Of a stretch of DNA of 64,000 nt, positions 1-11,400 are shown piece by piece. Position 1 is the first letter of the stretch. The number at the start of each line of letters is the position of its first letter. The stretch is taken from contig AJFK01000781.1 in the NCBI GenBank assembly GCA_000467715.1, positions 1 through 64,000 on the forward strand. Reading direction: 5' to 3'. This DNA is from Hysterium pulicare CBS 123377. Taxonomy: Eukaryota > Ascomycota > Dothideomycetes > Hysteriales > Hysteriaceae. The notes beneath the pieces are model-generated. The model had not been told where the DNA came from. It saw only the letters and a list, made by a program, of their open reading frames with translations, and ran no database searches. Made by a program: the position numbers and the translations under genes.

Positions 1-9
1 CTGGGCCTA

Positions 10-331
10 TGTTTGAAAAGCTAGGTTGAATAGGTGGCTTCTACTGGGCATTTGTTTTTCTCTTTTCAGTGGGCCTATTGGAGTAAGACTCTCGATTTCT
101 TCTCCCCCCGCAGGACTTCTTGGCATTGGTCTATCTCTCTCTTTCTTTCTTTCTATCTCGCTTGGGCTTGAGACTTTGACTCACGTTGGGCTTCCTTCCT
201 TTTTTCTTGGAGGTTGAGGCCCTACGGGCTGAGTTGGTTTCGCTCTTATAAGATGGATGGGATTGATTGGGATTATCTTGTTGCCTTGAAAAGCCGGGTT
301 TTGAATAGGTAGCTTTTTCCACTGGACTTAT
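10..331 (+). repeat. Diverged direct repeat pair (about 45 bp, 270 bp apart)
   Basis: Bases 10-53 and 281-331 align as the same unit. Both carry TTGAAAAGC, then a G-rich step, TTGAATAGGT, a GCTT block and an ACTGG tail, with several substitutions and small gaps between them. The octamer GGGCCTAT also recurs, at 3-10 and 72-79. The pattern suggests a decayed, roughly 270-bp-spaced repeat whose other copies may lie to the left of the window. The family is not recognisable. Confidence 0.45.
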
Positions 332-1280
332 TATGCATGAAATGTAATTCTAGATATATTTAAGAAAAGGACTCTATGGCACTTGTGAAGCTCTAACTTG
401 GTGCTAGTGATTATGATAATGACACGAGAGGTATCGTGCTTTATGGCTTTGTCTGAAATGGGGAGTCTCTGGTTTGCCAGCTCTGCGCGGGTCTTGATGG
501 GGTTAAAGAAGCTTGATTGGTTATATCATAATCTGAGTCTATGGCAGGAAGACATCACGAGCATAAAGCCAGAAGATTTGCTGTTCTGAAGTTTGATCCG
601 GGAGGGGGATTCGGGCTGTGGCATTTTTTGATCAAACTAAGCTATTCTAAGACTGCAACGATGATAGGTAGACCTCGACACTGTGCGCGGGGGTAGTAGC
701 TTAGTGCCCACGAGAATCCAATCGAGTTGGCCAGGCATAAGGTGCGAGACTGCAGGACAGGACTCTGAGCATAGTCCTCGATTCTTATGGGGATCAGCAG
801 AACCGGTGACTTGGTTGGGATTGGATAGGCAAAAGTGTAGGATATGTGGTTCCAGAGCCTTGAATCAGGTCTCGTAGACTTTACTTTAGCTTGGTGAGGA
901 TATGGGGATGGGTCTCTGCTCAAATAGTATGAGCGAAGAGCGGAACGATTAAGAAGTTAGCTATCCTGTAGACTGCTTGGGAGTTCGTATATCTCGTTTC
1001 CGACAATCTTAAGGGGAGTTCTGCAAATGATCTTTGAGTACCTACGCTATCTGCTTTATTTCTTATACTGTTTCAGCCACATCTATCGGGGGCTCGAAAA
1101 GAGCAGAGGGATAACTTTCCTTTGGTGAAGACTATATAGCGTAAGTTGTATCCTCTCTGGCGGTCAGATGCAAGTCGTTGTAAGAAACATATGGCGTAAA
1201 GTGCGCTGGGAGACGTGGAACAGCATTTGCGGTGGAGTAAGCCGTCAGAGTAAGACCGAATGAGAACTTTAAGGTCGTTC

Positions 1281-1342
1281 TGGATGATGGTGATGGAGAT
1301 GGGATTGGGAATGGGAATGGGATTGGGAATGGATATGGGGAT
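1281..1342 (+). repeat. Degenerate GGGAAT/GGGATT microsatellite
   Basis: About 60 bp is built from imperfect 6-bp units of the form GATGG(T/A), GGGATT and GGGAAT, purine-rich on the plus strand with many GGG runs. It lies in the gene-free 5' region, so it looks like a neutral short tandem repeat. Its regular GGG runs could also stack as a weak G-quadruplex. Confidence 0.6.
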
Positions 1343-1884
1343 AAGACATAAACATGAGAAAGCCTTTAAGGAGGGGGAAACGAGAAAGATGAGGGGAGTT
1401 TCTTGACGCGTTCTCCACGGAGGCTATGGAGGGGTTTTAGATGGGTGAATGATCAGGAGGATGAAGACGATTGGGAGGGTTTCATGGCGTAAGGGGAGCG
1501 ATCCCGATAATATCGTTTCGTCCCCACTTTGGAGATAGGACGGTTGTCTTGGAAATTCCAATGTCGGGACCGATCTTCAGGTGCACTTGTTGTTGTTGTT
1601 GTCTTACGAGTGAAGAAAGAAGTGAATCATGGAGTAAAGGAACATTGCTTGGGTATGAAGCCATCTAATTAGCCATTCTTTCGAGTGCACAAGGATATAT
1701 GGTACCGAAGTCTATCCCTGGATTGACTAACTAATACAAAGGGAATGCAACTAAGGTATAAGGTTACTCCAATCTCCTTGCTCCATGGCTAGGTCACAGC
1801 CCTCTTTCAGAAGTGTAGGAAGTGTAGTGCAAAGCGACCAAAGTTGACCAAGGCAGTGTTGAAAGACGGAACAACAGAGATAAA

Positions 1885-3667
1885 TCAAGGCGCGCAGCGA
1901 CCGAAGAAGCGGGGATACAGACAGCAGTCTCTTACTGTGTGCTGCTTGCAGAGCCAGGCTAGGAAACGCTCTAGTCCGAGACCGTAGCCGCCGTGTGGGG
2001 AGCTGCCATACCTAGTTTATCGCGTTAGCTTTTTGGTCATAGTTTGAGGGTGGAGTTATTGCCCACTTTCTCTGGTCCGTATACCAATAATAAGCAGCCG
2101 GGTCAATCCTCTCACGTTTGAAGGCAGCCATCAGCTCCTCATAATCGTATATCCTCATCGAGCCACCAACAATCTCCCCAACACCAGGCATGAGACAGTC
2201 AACGCTCTCCGTAACACGAGGGTCGTCCTTATCTCTCGGCATGTAGAAGGCCTTAATCTCGGCAGGGAAGTGAGTGAGGAAGATAGGTCGGTTGATAATG
2301 TCGGTCATGCGTCGTTCCGCAGCTTCAGCGATATCGTCGCCAAACTTATGCGTTTCTCCATCTTCGTTGGGAATATCGTGTTCTACAAGCCACTGGATAG
2401 CATCTACGTATTTCATGCGCTTAAACGGTCGGTCGGGCATCTTGAACTCAGGGTTGAGGTCCAAGATATATTGGTTGATGGTCGGATCTGAAGTTGTAAC
2501 TTCGAGGACGCGGCACATCAGGAGTTCAAGATGGTCGAGAAGGTCATCGAATGTGATGAAGTCAAGCTCTGCTTCCACGTGAGAGTACTCCGCAAGATGT
2601 CGACGCGTTAAAGACTTTTCCGCGCGGAATGATTTCTCGATACAGTAAACATCTCCCATAGATGGGAGACAGGTCTCTAGGTATAGTTGAGATGATTGCG
2701 TGAGGTAAGCATCTTCATTGTAGTACGGTAGTTTGAACAGCGTTGCTCCACCCTCGACTTGGGTCTGAACAAGGGCTGGCGGGCTAACTTTGCGCATGCG
2801 CAGTTCCTTATATACCTGATTGAAAGCAAACTCGACGGCGTCTCGAACAATCATAACCTTGGACGCAGTCTCGCCACGTAAGGTAAGATGCCGTAAGTCA
2901 AGCAGTGTCGCGTGCTCAGTGTCCTTGGAGACTCTGTTGGTGATGGCATCGTCACCGCCGGCGGCTTTCCACCCCTTGTGAATCTTGTAGAAGTCTGCAT
3001 GCAGCTCGCGGCTGTTAGGTGCATGTGCGCCTGGTGGAACTTCTCGCAGTTCGCCGCAGATTTCCATGCTCGTTTCGCGGGTTAGGGTGAGGGCATCGTA
3101 TGTCTTCGCCAGCGGTCCGGTAAGAATGACCTGCATGAAACCGTAACCATCCCGTAGTGTAATGAACATAACATCCTTCTGCCTCCTCTCTCTGTGTACT
3201 CTTCCGAATATCCTCACTCTCGTACCCTTGACGTCGGAGCCGTTACCTAGCTTGACCTTTGCGGGATCTGTCTCGTCTAGCTTAATTCTCTCAGTCTTGG
3301 GCAAGCTCATATCCTCTTCTATCACGATCTTCTTGGCTTCATCAAGCACCTTCTTTCGATCTGCATCCTCTTTTGATCGATGCGCAACCAACTCCTGCTC
3401 TCGCTGGGCCTTCTTTTGCTGTGTTTTGGCATAGTTGACTGCTTTCTTCATGGCAGACTTAGCTGGAGGCTTCCATTCTAATCGCACAGAAGGATCCGAT
3501 CCTTCTGGTACATCTCCGGAGGTAGATTTGCGGGTAAGGAATTTGGCTGATTCGGCATGCTGAAGAACAGCGAAGCCTAGTGATTTGTAGGGCGAGGATT
3601 CAGTGCCCTGCTGAGTCTGTGAGTCTTGACCGACGTCTTCGTCGATATAGAAGGCCTGTTCGGCCAT
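1885..3667 (-). CDS. DED81: Cytosolic asparaginyl-tRNA synthetase (class IIb)
   Basis: Charges tRNA-Asn with asparagine in the cytosol. Exons on the minus strand are 3667-2067 and 2011-1885; the 55-bp intron 2066-2012 has a GTGGGC donor, a CTAAC branch point and a CTAG end. The spliced protein is 575 residues. It has a lysine-rich N-terminal extension (about 60-145), an OB-fold anticodon-binding domain (about 147-250) and a class II catalytic domain. Motif 2 reads [20 protein letters not shown] (346-365), and motif 3 ([10 protein letters not shown], about 542-551) lies wholly in the second exon, so an unspliced reading loses the catalytic end. The run [17 protein letters not shown] is diagnostic of AsnRS rather than AspRS. 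The start is the first ATG of the frame. It is convergent with nothing nearby and shares an upstream region with the dioxygenase gene. Confidence 0.95.
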
Positions 3668-4248
3668 TGTGGAAGCAATTGGGTTTGGGAGGAATTTCTT
3701 GTGAGTCGAAGGAAATATATTGAGCTCGAGGTGGGATGACTCCCACTATGGATGAATCACTCACTCCGTATCACATGAAGAACCCCTCTAATTAGCCGCT
3801 GAGGCACTTCACGTCTGACCGGGCCCCTTTGGCTCCCATTAGGCATTCTTTCGAGTCTTCTGAAGGAGCTCAGCATCATACACTCCAGATATTAGTTGGT
3901 CTTGATTCCAAGAGCCGCATTTGTATGTCATTTGCGCGCGTGCGATGGCGTAATTCCGCGCTTCTCTTGCCCCTCACTGCACACAGCAGTCAGTAAACAA
4001 CATTGCTCAGCTTGAGAGTAACCAATTAGCCACATGCTACCAAAAACTCTTGGACGAAGAGCTAACCTTTCATCATGATCTTTTAATCCTCGACTTGGTG
4101 ACAAGTTCAGCAGAGTGGCAGAAGCATCGGCATTATCATCGCAGCGAATTCCGCGCCGCTTACAAACAACTCGAAACGCATATATAGAAGCCACAACCTC
4201 CTTCTCAAGGGGCAGCAGAAGAGACTCACCATTTTCAGTCCCTTCAAT
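3668..4248. promoter_or_regulatory. Divergent intergenic region with a TATA-like element
   Basis: These 581 bp separate the starts of the asparaginyl-tRNA synthetase (minus) and dioxygenase-family (plus) genes. A TATATA element at 4181-4186 lies 63 bp before the plus-strand ATG, a plausible core promoter for that gene. The only ORF (88 codons, minus) has no recognisable motif. I see no other structure. Confidence 0.45.
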
Positions 4249-5181
4249 ATGGCAGATCCAAGTCTCTATACGTATCCATCGCCCTTAGAGGGATATGAAA
4301 ACCTTCCACCGCTTCCAAAGTCAGTCGCTTTCCTCTATGCAATAACGACCATGCTGGGCTACGTAATTCGGGGTCCTCGGAAGATGTGAATGCCTATCTA
4401 CATCAATGTTTCTGGACTAAATTGAGCTTTTCTGATGGGCCTCGAAGGAATGTCCCTAATGTGAGGGCAGTCTTTGGACTTCCTACTTCTGAATCATGAT
4501 ATGAGGATGGCATCGCAATTATACCGAGAACCACGAATTATGATACCCCATGTGGAACGTATTCACCCTGTCTTTACCATTTGACTGAATTGGTACCAAA
4601 ACAGTGAGATATCCGAAGACGGGAAGTCCTTCGTCAACCCACCAACAGGCAAAAAGAGTCTCGCATACAGCTCCTTCACAGGACCAATTACCAATGGCAT
4701 ACGTGGAGGTTTCGACATTCACATCTACTTCTTACAGTCTGACCAAGAGGAAATCAACTTCGCTGCCCAGTTATGGGAACGTATACGACGAGAATGTTGG
4801 GAGTCTTGGATACCTGACTTCGAAGGCTAGGCTGATCTGACTTCTTCTAGTCCCTGAACTTCGAATTTATCGACTATGGGATAAGCCTATTGGCCCACAT
4901 ACCATGGCAATGTTTGAAGTTAATCTTTTCAATCCTGGTATTAGATACAACCCGTCAAAATAGCCAGTACGTAAGCTGATAGAAGGTTAGAACAATTTGG
5001 GGCATTCATTCCCTGGCTTGTAATCAACAGGGGGCCTCTATCGGCATTGATTCATCCCAATACGGGCGACGCCGAGCGTGACCACACGCAGCGAGCTACG
5101 TGGATGGGCCAACCACTTCCAATAAATACGAAGCTTTTCAAGAAAATCAATCAAATGAAGAAAGAGAAAGAGGGCGCGTGA
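4249..5181 (+). CDS. DOPA 4,5-dioxygenase-family protein (four exons)
   Basis: A small metal-dependent extradiol dioxygenase-like protein; the named activity in the family opens the catechol ring of DOPA, but fungal members are mostly of unknown substrate. I assemble exons 4249-4319, 4605-4795, 4851-4937 and 4991-5181, giving 179 residues, normal for the family. Diagnostic runs are GGFDIHIYFLQS, LRIYRLWDKPIGPHTMAMFE, FGAFIPWLVINRGPLSALIH and RDHTQRATWMG, whose histidines are the expected metal and substrate ligands. Introns 2 and 3 (55 and 53 bp) are well supported by frame and consensus. Intron 1 (285 bp, GTCAGT donor) is long for this window and could hide a small exon. A TATATA box lies 63 bp upstream. 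No single frame exceeds about 80 codons, so the gene is easy to miss. Confidence 0.85.
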
Positions 5182-5688
5182 GGAGGAGGGTTCACGTTGG
5201 TAAAATAATCGGTGGCTGTTCGAGATTATGCAGGAACTCTACCAACCTAGTTGTTACCATTTCTTTTTCAAATTGGCTCGGAAGAGATGACTCAGATTTT
5301 TTGTCTTCCTGGACTAAATTAGAATGAGCGGTAGTAACCTGTTGCAAAATGGACAATGTCTGGTAGTAGCGCCATAATTGCGGAAGGTCATCTTTGTCAC
5401 TTTCCTGAAGGATTGTGATACAGTCAACAATGTAATGGTGATATTTTTTCTCCAGAGACCATTATCGTAGGCAGTAGTAATCCTTCATCATATTGCTGGA
5501 TATCAGCCAATGACCTTCTATAAATCTTCCGTCAATCTGCTGCATCCTATCATGCACTTCCTAACTCGAGGTTCTCGATGGGTCTGAGTTGACGGATTCT
5601 GATAATTGCGGAGTTGATCGTTGAAGCCTTGGGATCGTGATGTCGCAATGTCACTTGGGCGCAAAGTATCGAGTTCATTCCCTCGCAC
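5182..5688. other. Intergenic, convergent 3' ends
   Basis: About 500 bp lie between the stop of the dioxygenase-family gene and the stop of SRP14 on the opposite strand. It is moderately AT-rich and holds only 3' untranslated sequence as far as I can see. No element is recognised. Confidence 0.4.
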
Positions 5689-6174
5689 TCATCCCTTTTT
5701 CGCCCCTTCGCCAGCCTTCTTCTTCTTCACCTTTTCCTTCTTCCTCTTACTCCTATCCCGCTTCTTCAACGCCGACATCCCCGCCTTACACACCTCCGCA
5801 TATCTCGCATAGAAAGCATCGAGCTCGTCCGGTTGCACGATCGTCGAAAACTTCTCCTTCGGTATATCATCACGATCCGTTCCCTCCTTTTTCTCTGAGT
5901 GATTGTTTGATGCTCGGATAATCAATGGCAAAGGGTGTTCTGGATGCGTGTCCCATAATGGATCATCGGCGAAATTAGTTGGTGTAGAGACCGTCGAGTC
6001 ATTAGAATAAGTTATGCGCTTTTGAGTGAGGTGAACAGAGCCATGGCCCTTTTGGCGGTTGGATTCCAGGAGGGAGGTAAGTTTGGTGAACCACTGGAGA
6101 TCTGATCAGTCTAAGCCATGTCAAGATTGGATTGCATGATCTACCTCTTCGTTGCTTATAACTCCTTTGGCCAT
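5689..6174 (-). CDS. SRP14: Signal recognition particle subunit SRP14
   Basis: Component of the Alu domain of the signal recognition particle, which slows elongation while ribosomes are targeted to the ER. Exons on the minus strand are 6174-6145 (only 10 codons) and 6093-5689; the 50-bp intron has a GTAGAT donor and CTCCAG acceptor. The product is 144 residues. It starts MAKGVISNEEWFTKLTSLLE and carries the SRP14 hallmark FYARYAEVCKAGMSALKKRD near its C-terminus, followed by a lysine-rich tail (KRKKEKVKKKK) that contacts RNA in the family. The middle has an acidic/serine loop (about 33-85) typical of fungal forms. It is divergent from SGD1, with 184 bp between the start codons. Confidence 0.92.
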
Positions 6175-6358
6175 TTTTCAGACAGCAATGACTATATTGT
6201 CAGATTCAAGCTCTCCATTCGCCCCTCCTAATCTTGCTGTAGAAGTTTCTTGAGTTGAGGTGGAATTTGAAGTGGATGTCAAGTGCGGGAGGCGGGGTTT
6301 CGCCAACCCAAACTCCGACAACTTTTTTTTGGAGAGGGACTTTGCTTCGTCTTCCACA
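6175..6358. promoter_or_regulatory. Compact divergent promoter SRP14 / SGD1
   Basis: Only 184 bp separate the two start codons. An in-frame extension upstream of the SGD1 ATG exists (from 6260) but reads as untranslated leader. It includes a run of nine T at 6332-6340, about 20 bp before the SGD1 start. No specific factor site is claimed. Confidence 0.5.
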
Positions 6359-9022
6359 ATGCGCCAACAGAATTACAAGGGTCCAAAGTTGCCAAAGGAG
6401 CTTCTTAATCAGTTTGGAGGTAATTGTATATGTACTATTTCTTAGGGTGTCATCTAATCATTCGTAGGCGACTCACATCGTGGGAAAGGCGCTCAAGGAC
6501 GAAACGCACCGTCAAATCGGAAAGAGCGCAGAAAGGCAGAGCGTGTAGAGAAGAAGACGCAGCGGAAGCAGAGTCGGCCTCAAAACGTAGGCAGGCAGTT
6601 GCAATATGCTACTACTAAAGTCGATTCGGAGGAAGAGGACGAGTACGAGGATGAATTCTCCACACCCCGAATAGCCGCACCCTTAACGAATAATGATCCC
6701 CAAAAACCTCTCAAATCGATCTTAAAGAAGACCACCGAACAACAAAATCCCCACCCATCAGCTCTGGAAGCGCTGTCGTCTTCTCCACCGCCTCGGCCAT
6801 CGCGTGCTCTTAGAGAGAAACTCGCTGAAGACGATGCCGAAATTGCGGCGCTGGAGAAAAAGTTGGGCATAAAGGGTAAAAAGTCAAAGAAAATACGCGA
6901 CGATGGGCTAGATGACCTACTGGATGGTTTAGATGGCCTAGACAGTGGGGATGAGTCCTTCGAAGTCAGTTCTGTAAAACGGAAAAGACCTGTCGATGAC
7001 GAATGGCTTGCAAATAAGAGGCGCAAGGCGTTAGGATTTGAGGATCAAGGCATTGAATCGCATGAGACCGAATCCGACGACGAAGACGAGCTCGATGCAG
7101 ACTCTGATATGGAGGACGAATTGGAGGAGTCTCCTGAAGACAGCTCTGACTTTACCGGCTTTGGACCTGAGAAGTCGAACGAACCCACTCAACCCCGTGT
7201 TCGAGAAAATCCATATATTGCCCCGATTTCCCCGGGTTCTGTAACGACAACTAAATACGTACCGCCATCCCTCCGTGCACCCCCTTCCTCCGATGCTGAG
7301 GCTTTGTCGCGCCTCAAGAGACAGCTACAAGGTCTCCTGAATCGACTTTCGGAAGCTAATTTGTTGTCCATTCTTCGGGAGGTGGAGCAATTGTATCAAA
7401 ATAATGCCCGTGGCTATGTCAGCGGCACACTGATAGACCGACTCATCGGATTGCTGGCAGACGAGACTACGTTGACGGACACCTTTCTCATCCTTCATGC
7501 TGGCTTTATTGCCGCAGTATACAAAATCATTGGAACAGACTTTGGAGCACAGATGGTTGAGCGCATCGTTTCCGAGTTTGACAGACATTATAGCAGCGCT
7601 CAAGCTGGTGGCGGGAAGCACGCATCAAATCTCATGTCTTTGATGGCGGAGTTGTACAATTTCCAGGTCATTGGAAGTAACTTGGTTTTCGATTACATCC
7701 GGCTGTTTCTCGAAGAGCTTTCAGACATCAATACTGAACTGCTTCTCAGGGCTATCAAAGGTATGTACCAATCTTGTGTTGTCATATACAATGCTAACAG
7801 TTCATAGTTGCCGGCTCTCAACTACGTCAGGATGACCCTTCATCATTGAAGGATATCGTGTTGCTTCTACAAAAATCTGTTGCTAAGGTTGGAGAGAGTA
7901 ATCTTCCCGTCCGCACTAAATTCATGATAGAGAGTATCAATAATCTCAAAAACAATCGGGTAAAGACTGGATTGAATGCCTCCGCTGTAGTGTCTGAGCA
8001 CACGATCCGGATGAAGAAAACTTTGGGCACCCTAAATTCGAGGACTATCAAGGGCGGCGAACCCCTCAGGATTGCCCTAGCTGATATAAGAGATACGGAA
8101 AAGAAGGGTAAATGGTGGTTAGTCGGTGCGAGTTGGAGGAATGACGCTGGAAATGTTGAAGCGCAACATGGACAACAAGCTGGCCAGAAAGACTCTGCGA
8201 GAGATGAGGTGACTGACTATGGAGACGGCACCACGGACCTTCTCCAGCTTGCTAGAGAACAGCGGATGAACACGGACATTCGGCGAGCCATCTTCATAAC
8301 GATCATGTCTGCGACGGATTTCAAAGATGCGCACATGCGCCTTTTGAAACTGAACCTGAAAAAGTCACAAGAACTTGAAATACCCCGAGTACTCACTCAC
8401 TGTGCAGGATGCGAACACAACTACAACCCATACTATACACTGATCGCTCGTAGACTGTGCTCTGAGCACAAGCTGAAGAAGGCTTTTCAATTCTCGCTTT
8501 GGGACACCTTCAAAGACCTTGGTGAGAAAAACGACGGAGAGGGCTTGTCCGAGGATGAAGATGATGAGAATGAAGGGATGTCGACAAGAAAAGTTGTTAA
8601 CTTGGGACGGATGTATGGCACGTTGATCGCGAACGGTGGCCTTCCAGTCACCTGTTTGAAGGTATTCAAGAGCCATTAGTATTTCTGATTTTGCTGTTGC
8701 TAACTATTGCCAGCCTCTCAACTTCCCTTACCTCCAACCAAAAACCAAAACCTTCGTGGAAATCATCTTAACAACCGCTGTTTTACAATCCCAGACAGCC
8801 TTAGCCAACGCCAGAGACGAGAAGGCACTGTTTAATGTATTCTTAAAGGTAGATGGAGCTCCTCAAATGGTACGAGGCCTCCAGTACTTCCTCAAAAAGG
8901 TAGTTGCTAAAGCAGACATTGCTGGGAGCAAATCTGACAAGGAGACTGTTCGATGGGCTTGTAGAATAGTCGTGGATGCTTTGACCGGACTAGCGACTGC
9001 AAAGGTGGATGAGGACGCCTAG
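6359..9022 (+). CDS. SGD1: Nucleolar MIF4G/MA3-domain protein SGD1 (NOM1 family)
   Basis: Nucleolar protein of the NOM1/Sgd1 family, required in yeast for 18S rRNA maturation and implicated in osmoregulation. Exons are 6359-6419, 6468-7760, 7808-8661 and 8714-9022, giving 838 residues (yeast Sgd1 is about 900). Introns are 47-52 bp with GTAATT, GTATGT and GTATTC donors. The N-terminus (MRQQNYKGPKLPKELLNQF) is the conserved family start; I chose this ATG because upstream sequence in frame reads as leader. Residues about 60-260 are acidic and basic low complexity with several DDE/EED runs. A MIF4G domain covers about 300-510 and an MA3 domain about 605-720 (NTDIRRAIFITIMSATDF). A second acidic patch follows at about 700. 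It is divergent from SRP14. Confidence 0.93.
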
Positions 9023-9088
9023 GTGCATCGATCTAGAGAACACTACCCATAGAATCATCATGGAGAATAATAGACTTTGATGATCAGT

Positions 9089-9094
9089 AATAAA
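9089..9094 (+). terminator. SGD1: AATAAA poly(A) signal after SGD1
   Basis: A perfect AATAAA hexamer lies 67 bp after the SGD1 stop codon, between it and the LPD1 start. Its position fits a cleavage signal, though fungi tolerate many variants. Confidence 0.45.
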
Positions 9095-9310
9095 ATTGTC
9101 CCTAAAGTTTCAAGTGGTCATGTTATTTATCAGCCACCCGTGCCACGCACCGCCACTAATCACTTTTCGCCCCGACGTTTGCCGTCAAGATTCCCCGAGT
9201 TCAACACATCTTTCAAACTTCATCATCACATCAATTGATCTCCCCTCCCTTCTCCGCCGTGCAATTCGCGGCTCCTCTCTTTTCCAGAGCTGCTCAGTCA
9301 TCTCTCCATT

Positions 9311-11110
9311 ATGTTCCGAGTCTTGATACCCCGTGCTTCCCCCCGGCCGTTGTTGCGCCCGGTTGGAGCCCAAAGCACATTTCGCGCATCAAACATCTAC
9401 ACCGTTGATAGATTAATACGGGGTTATGCTTCGGAAGCTGGTGAGATTATGCCGGAAGTTTTGGTGATAAATATATGCTAACAGCGAGCAGAGGAGAAAG
9501 ACCTTGTGATCATCGGCGGAGGTGTTGCGGGATATGTTGCAGCTATCAAAGCCGGACAAGCAGGGTTAAAGGTCTGCAAACAAACATTCTCACCATTCAT
9601 GGATCTATTCTGACTGCCTATTTGCAGGTTGCATGCATCGAGAAACGAGGTAGTCTCGGAGGAACATGTCTTAACGTTGGCTGCATCCCTTCCAAATCCC
9701 TTCTAAATAACTCGGCTCTCTACCACCAGATCCTCCACGACACGAAGAACCGCGGTATTGAAGTCGGCGATGTAAAGCTCAACCTCCCGGCGATGATGAA
9801 GGCCAAGGACACCTCCGTGAGCAGTCTTACAAAAGGCATCGAGTTCTTGTTCAAGAAGAATGGCGTCGAATACATCAAGGGTACAGGCGCATTCCAGGAT
9901 GAGCACACGGTCGCGGTCAATCTCGTAGATGGTGGAGAGACCTCCGTCCGTGGAAAGAATATCTTCATTGCTACGGGCAGCGAAGCAACACCGTTTCCCG
10001 GCATGACTATTGATGAAAAGAAGGTTATCACTAGCACTGGCGCCATCGCACTACAAGAGGTTCCGAAGAAGATGGTGGTTATCGGCGGTGGTATCATTGG
10101 ACTTGAAATGGTGGGTACAATTGAATACATTCTATTGGGACTTCGCTGACATGGAGGAAAGGGCTCTGTCTGGTCCAGATTAGGCTCCGAGGTGACTGTG
10201 GTGGAGTTCTTAGGCCAGATTGGAGGCCCTGGCATGGACGCTGAGATTTCAAAAATGACCCAAAAGTTGCTCACAAAGCAGGGTATGAAGTTCAAGCTCA
10301 ATACCAAGGTCACCAAGGGCGACGATAGTGGTGAGAGCGTCAAGATCAACGTTGAAGCTGCTAAAGGTGGCAAAGAGGAAATTGTGAGTCAGTACCTTCT
10401 ATATTAGCTTTCGTTGATACTAACAGTCCGTTCAGCTGGATGCCGATGTTGTCCTTGTTGCTATTGGCAGGAGACCTTACACCTCTGGCCTGGGTTTCGA
10501 GAACATTGGACTTGAAGCCGATGACAAGGGCCGTCTTGTTATCGACCAAGAATATCGCACCAAAATTCCCCACATCCGCGTTATTGGAGATGTCACATTC
10601 GGCCCAATGTTGGCACACAAGGCCGAAGAGGAGGGTGTTGCTGCAGTTGAGTATCTCACCAAGGGTTACGGTCACGTCAACTATGGGGCCATCCCGTCAG
10701 TCATGTACACTCATCCAGAAGTCGCTTGGGTAGGCCAGAATGAGTCGGAAGTGAAGGCGGCCGGTGTGGAGTACAGAGTCGGCTCCTTCCCTTTCTCTGC
10801 CAACTCAAGAGCAAAGACCAACTTGGACACTGAGGGCATCGTCAAGTTCATCGCCGACAAGAAGACAGACAGGATACTAGGTGTTCACATTGTCGGACCC
10901 AATGCTGGTGAAATGATTGCTGAGGCAACTCTGGCTCTTGAATACGGAGCTAGTTCAGAAGGTACGTTCGAACCATGCCCTTCAGAAAAGGTGGGCATAA
11001 ACTGACCAAAATATCTAGATGTCGCTCGCACATCACATGCTCACCCAACGCTCAGTGAGGCTTTCAAGGAGGCGGCAATGGCGACTTATGACAAGGCAAT
11101 TCATTACTAG
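9311..11110 (+). CDS. LPD1: Mitochondrial dihydrolipoamide dehydrogenase (E3)
   Basis: FAD enzyme that reoxidises lipoamide in the pyruvate, 2-oxoglutarate and branched-chain dehydrogenase complexes and the glycine cleavage system, in the mitochondrial matrix. Exons are 9311-9440, 9492-9571, 9628-10110, 10162-10383, 10436-10961 and 11019-11110, giving 510 residues. The N-terminus is arginine- and serine-rich without acids for 30 residues (targeting peptide). Then come the FAD-binding [13 protein letters not shown], the redox disulfide [12 protein letters not shown] (Cys84 and Cys89), the NAD motif [11 protein letters not shown], and the C-terminal catalytic HAHPTLSEA (His489, Glu494). Exon 2 begins at the second of two closely spaced AGs (9491), because the first (9484) shifts the frame. 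All introns are 50-57 bp. Confidence 0.96.
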
Positions 11111-11287
11111 TATATTTGTGTCCGCTTTCTTTGTTTTCTTCCAGCATGAGCGTATCAGTTGCTCTGAGCTCCGTGTAGGAGTCTGTGAATAGTACCTGTA
11201 ATATAGATAGCGCATGCGCTGTAAAAGAAATACAGGTTTGGATGGTGGAAATATGAAAGGCGGTATTCACTATTGGTAACACGTGTG

Positions 11288-11358
11288 GCGCGTAACGCTG
11301 CGCCCGTGCTTTCGTGACTTAAAATCCTTGGCGTGGACAATACTCAAGAGTAGCGCGT
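11288..11358. promoter_or_regulatory. SLD2: Two GCGCGT boxes upstream of SLD2
   Basis: GCGCGT occurs at 11288-11293 and 11353-11358, 113 and 48 bp before the SLD2 start codon. Each matches five of six bases of the MluI cell-cycle box ACGCGT and keeps the CGCG core that MBF-type factors bind. Functional meaning is inferred from the S-phase role of SLD2 and from the exact boxes seen at MCM4. Confidence 0.35.
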
Positions 11359-11400
11359 CACATCCCGCGATCTTCAGTTCCATCCTCACAACCTCAAAAT

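Larger units (their letters stand above)
1..1884. other. Gene-free 5' end of window
   Basis: No open frame here resembles a known family, and the short ORFs (at most 93 codons) overlap in several frames. The stretch holds a degenerate direct repeat near its left end and a G-rich GGGAAT/GGGATT run near 1.3 kb, described separately. It ends in the 3' flank of the minus-strand asparaginyl-tRNA synthetase gene. It may be a decayed repeat or ordinary intergenic DNA. Confidence 0.5.

Noticed and set aside
9484-9491. First AG of the LPD1 intron 1 acceptor region
   Set aside because: Using 9484 puts exon 2 out of frame; the second AG at 9491 restores the FAD-binding motif.
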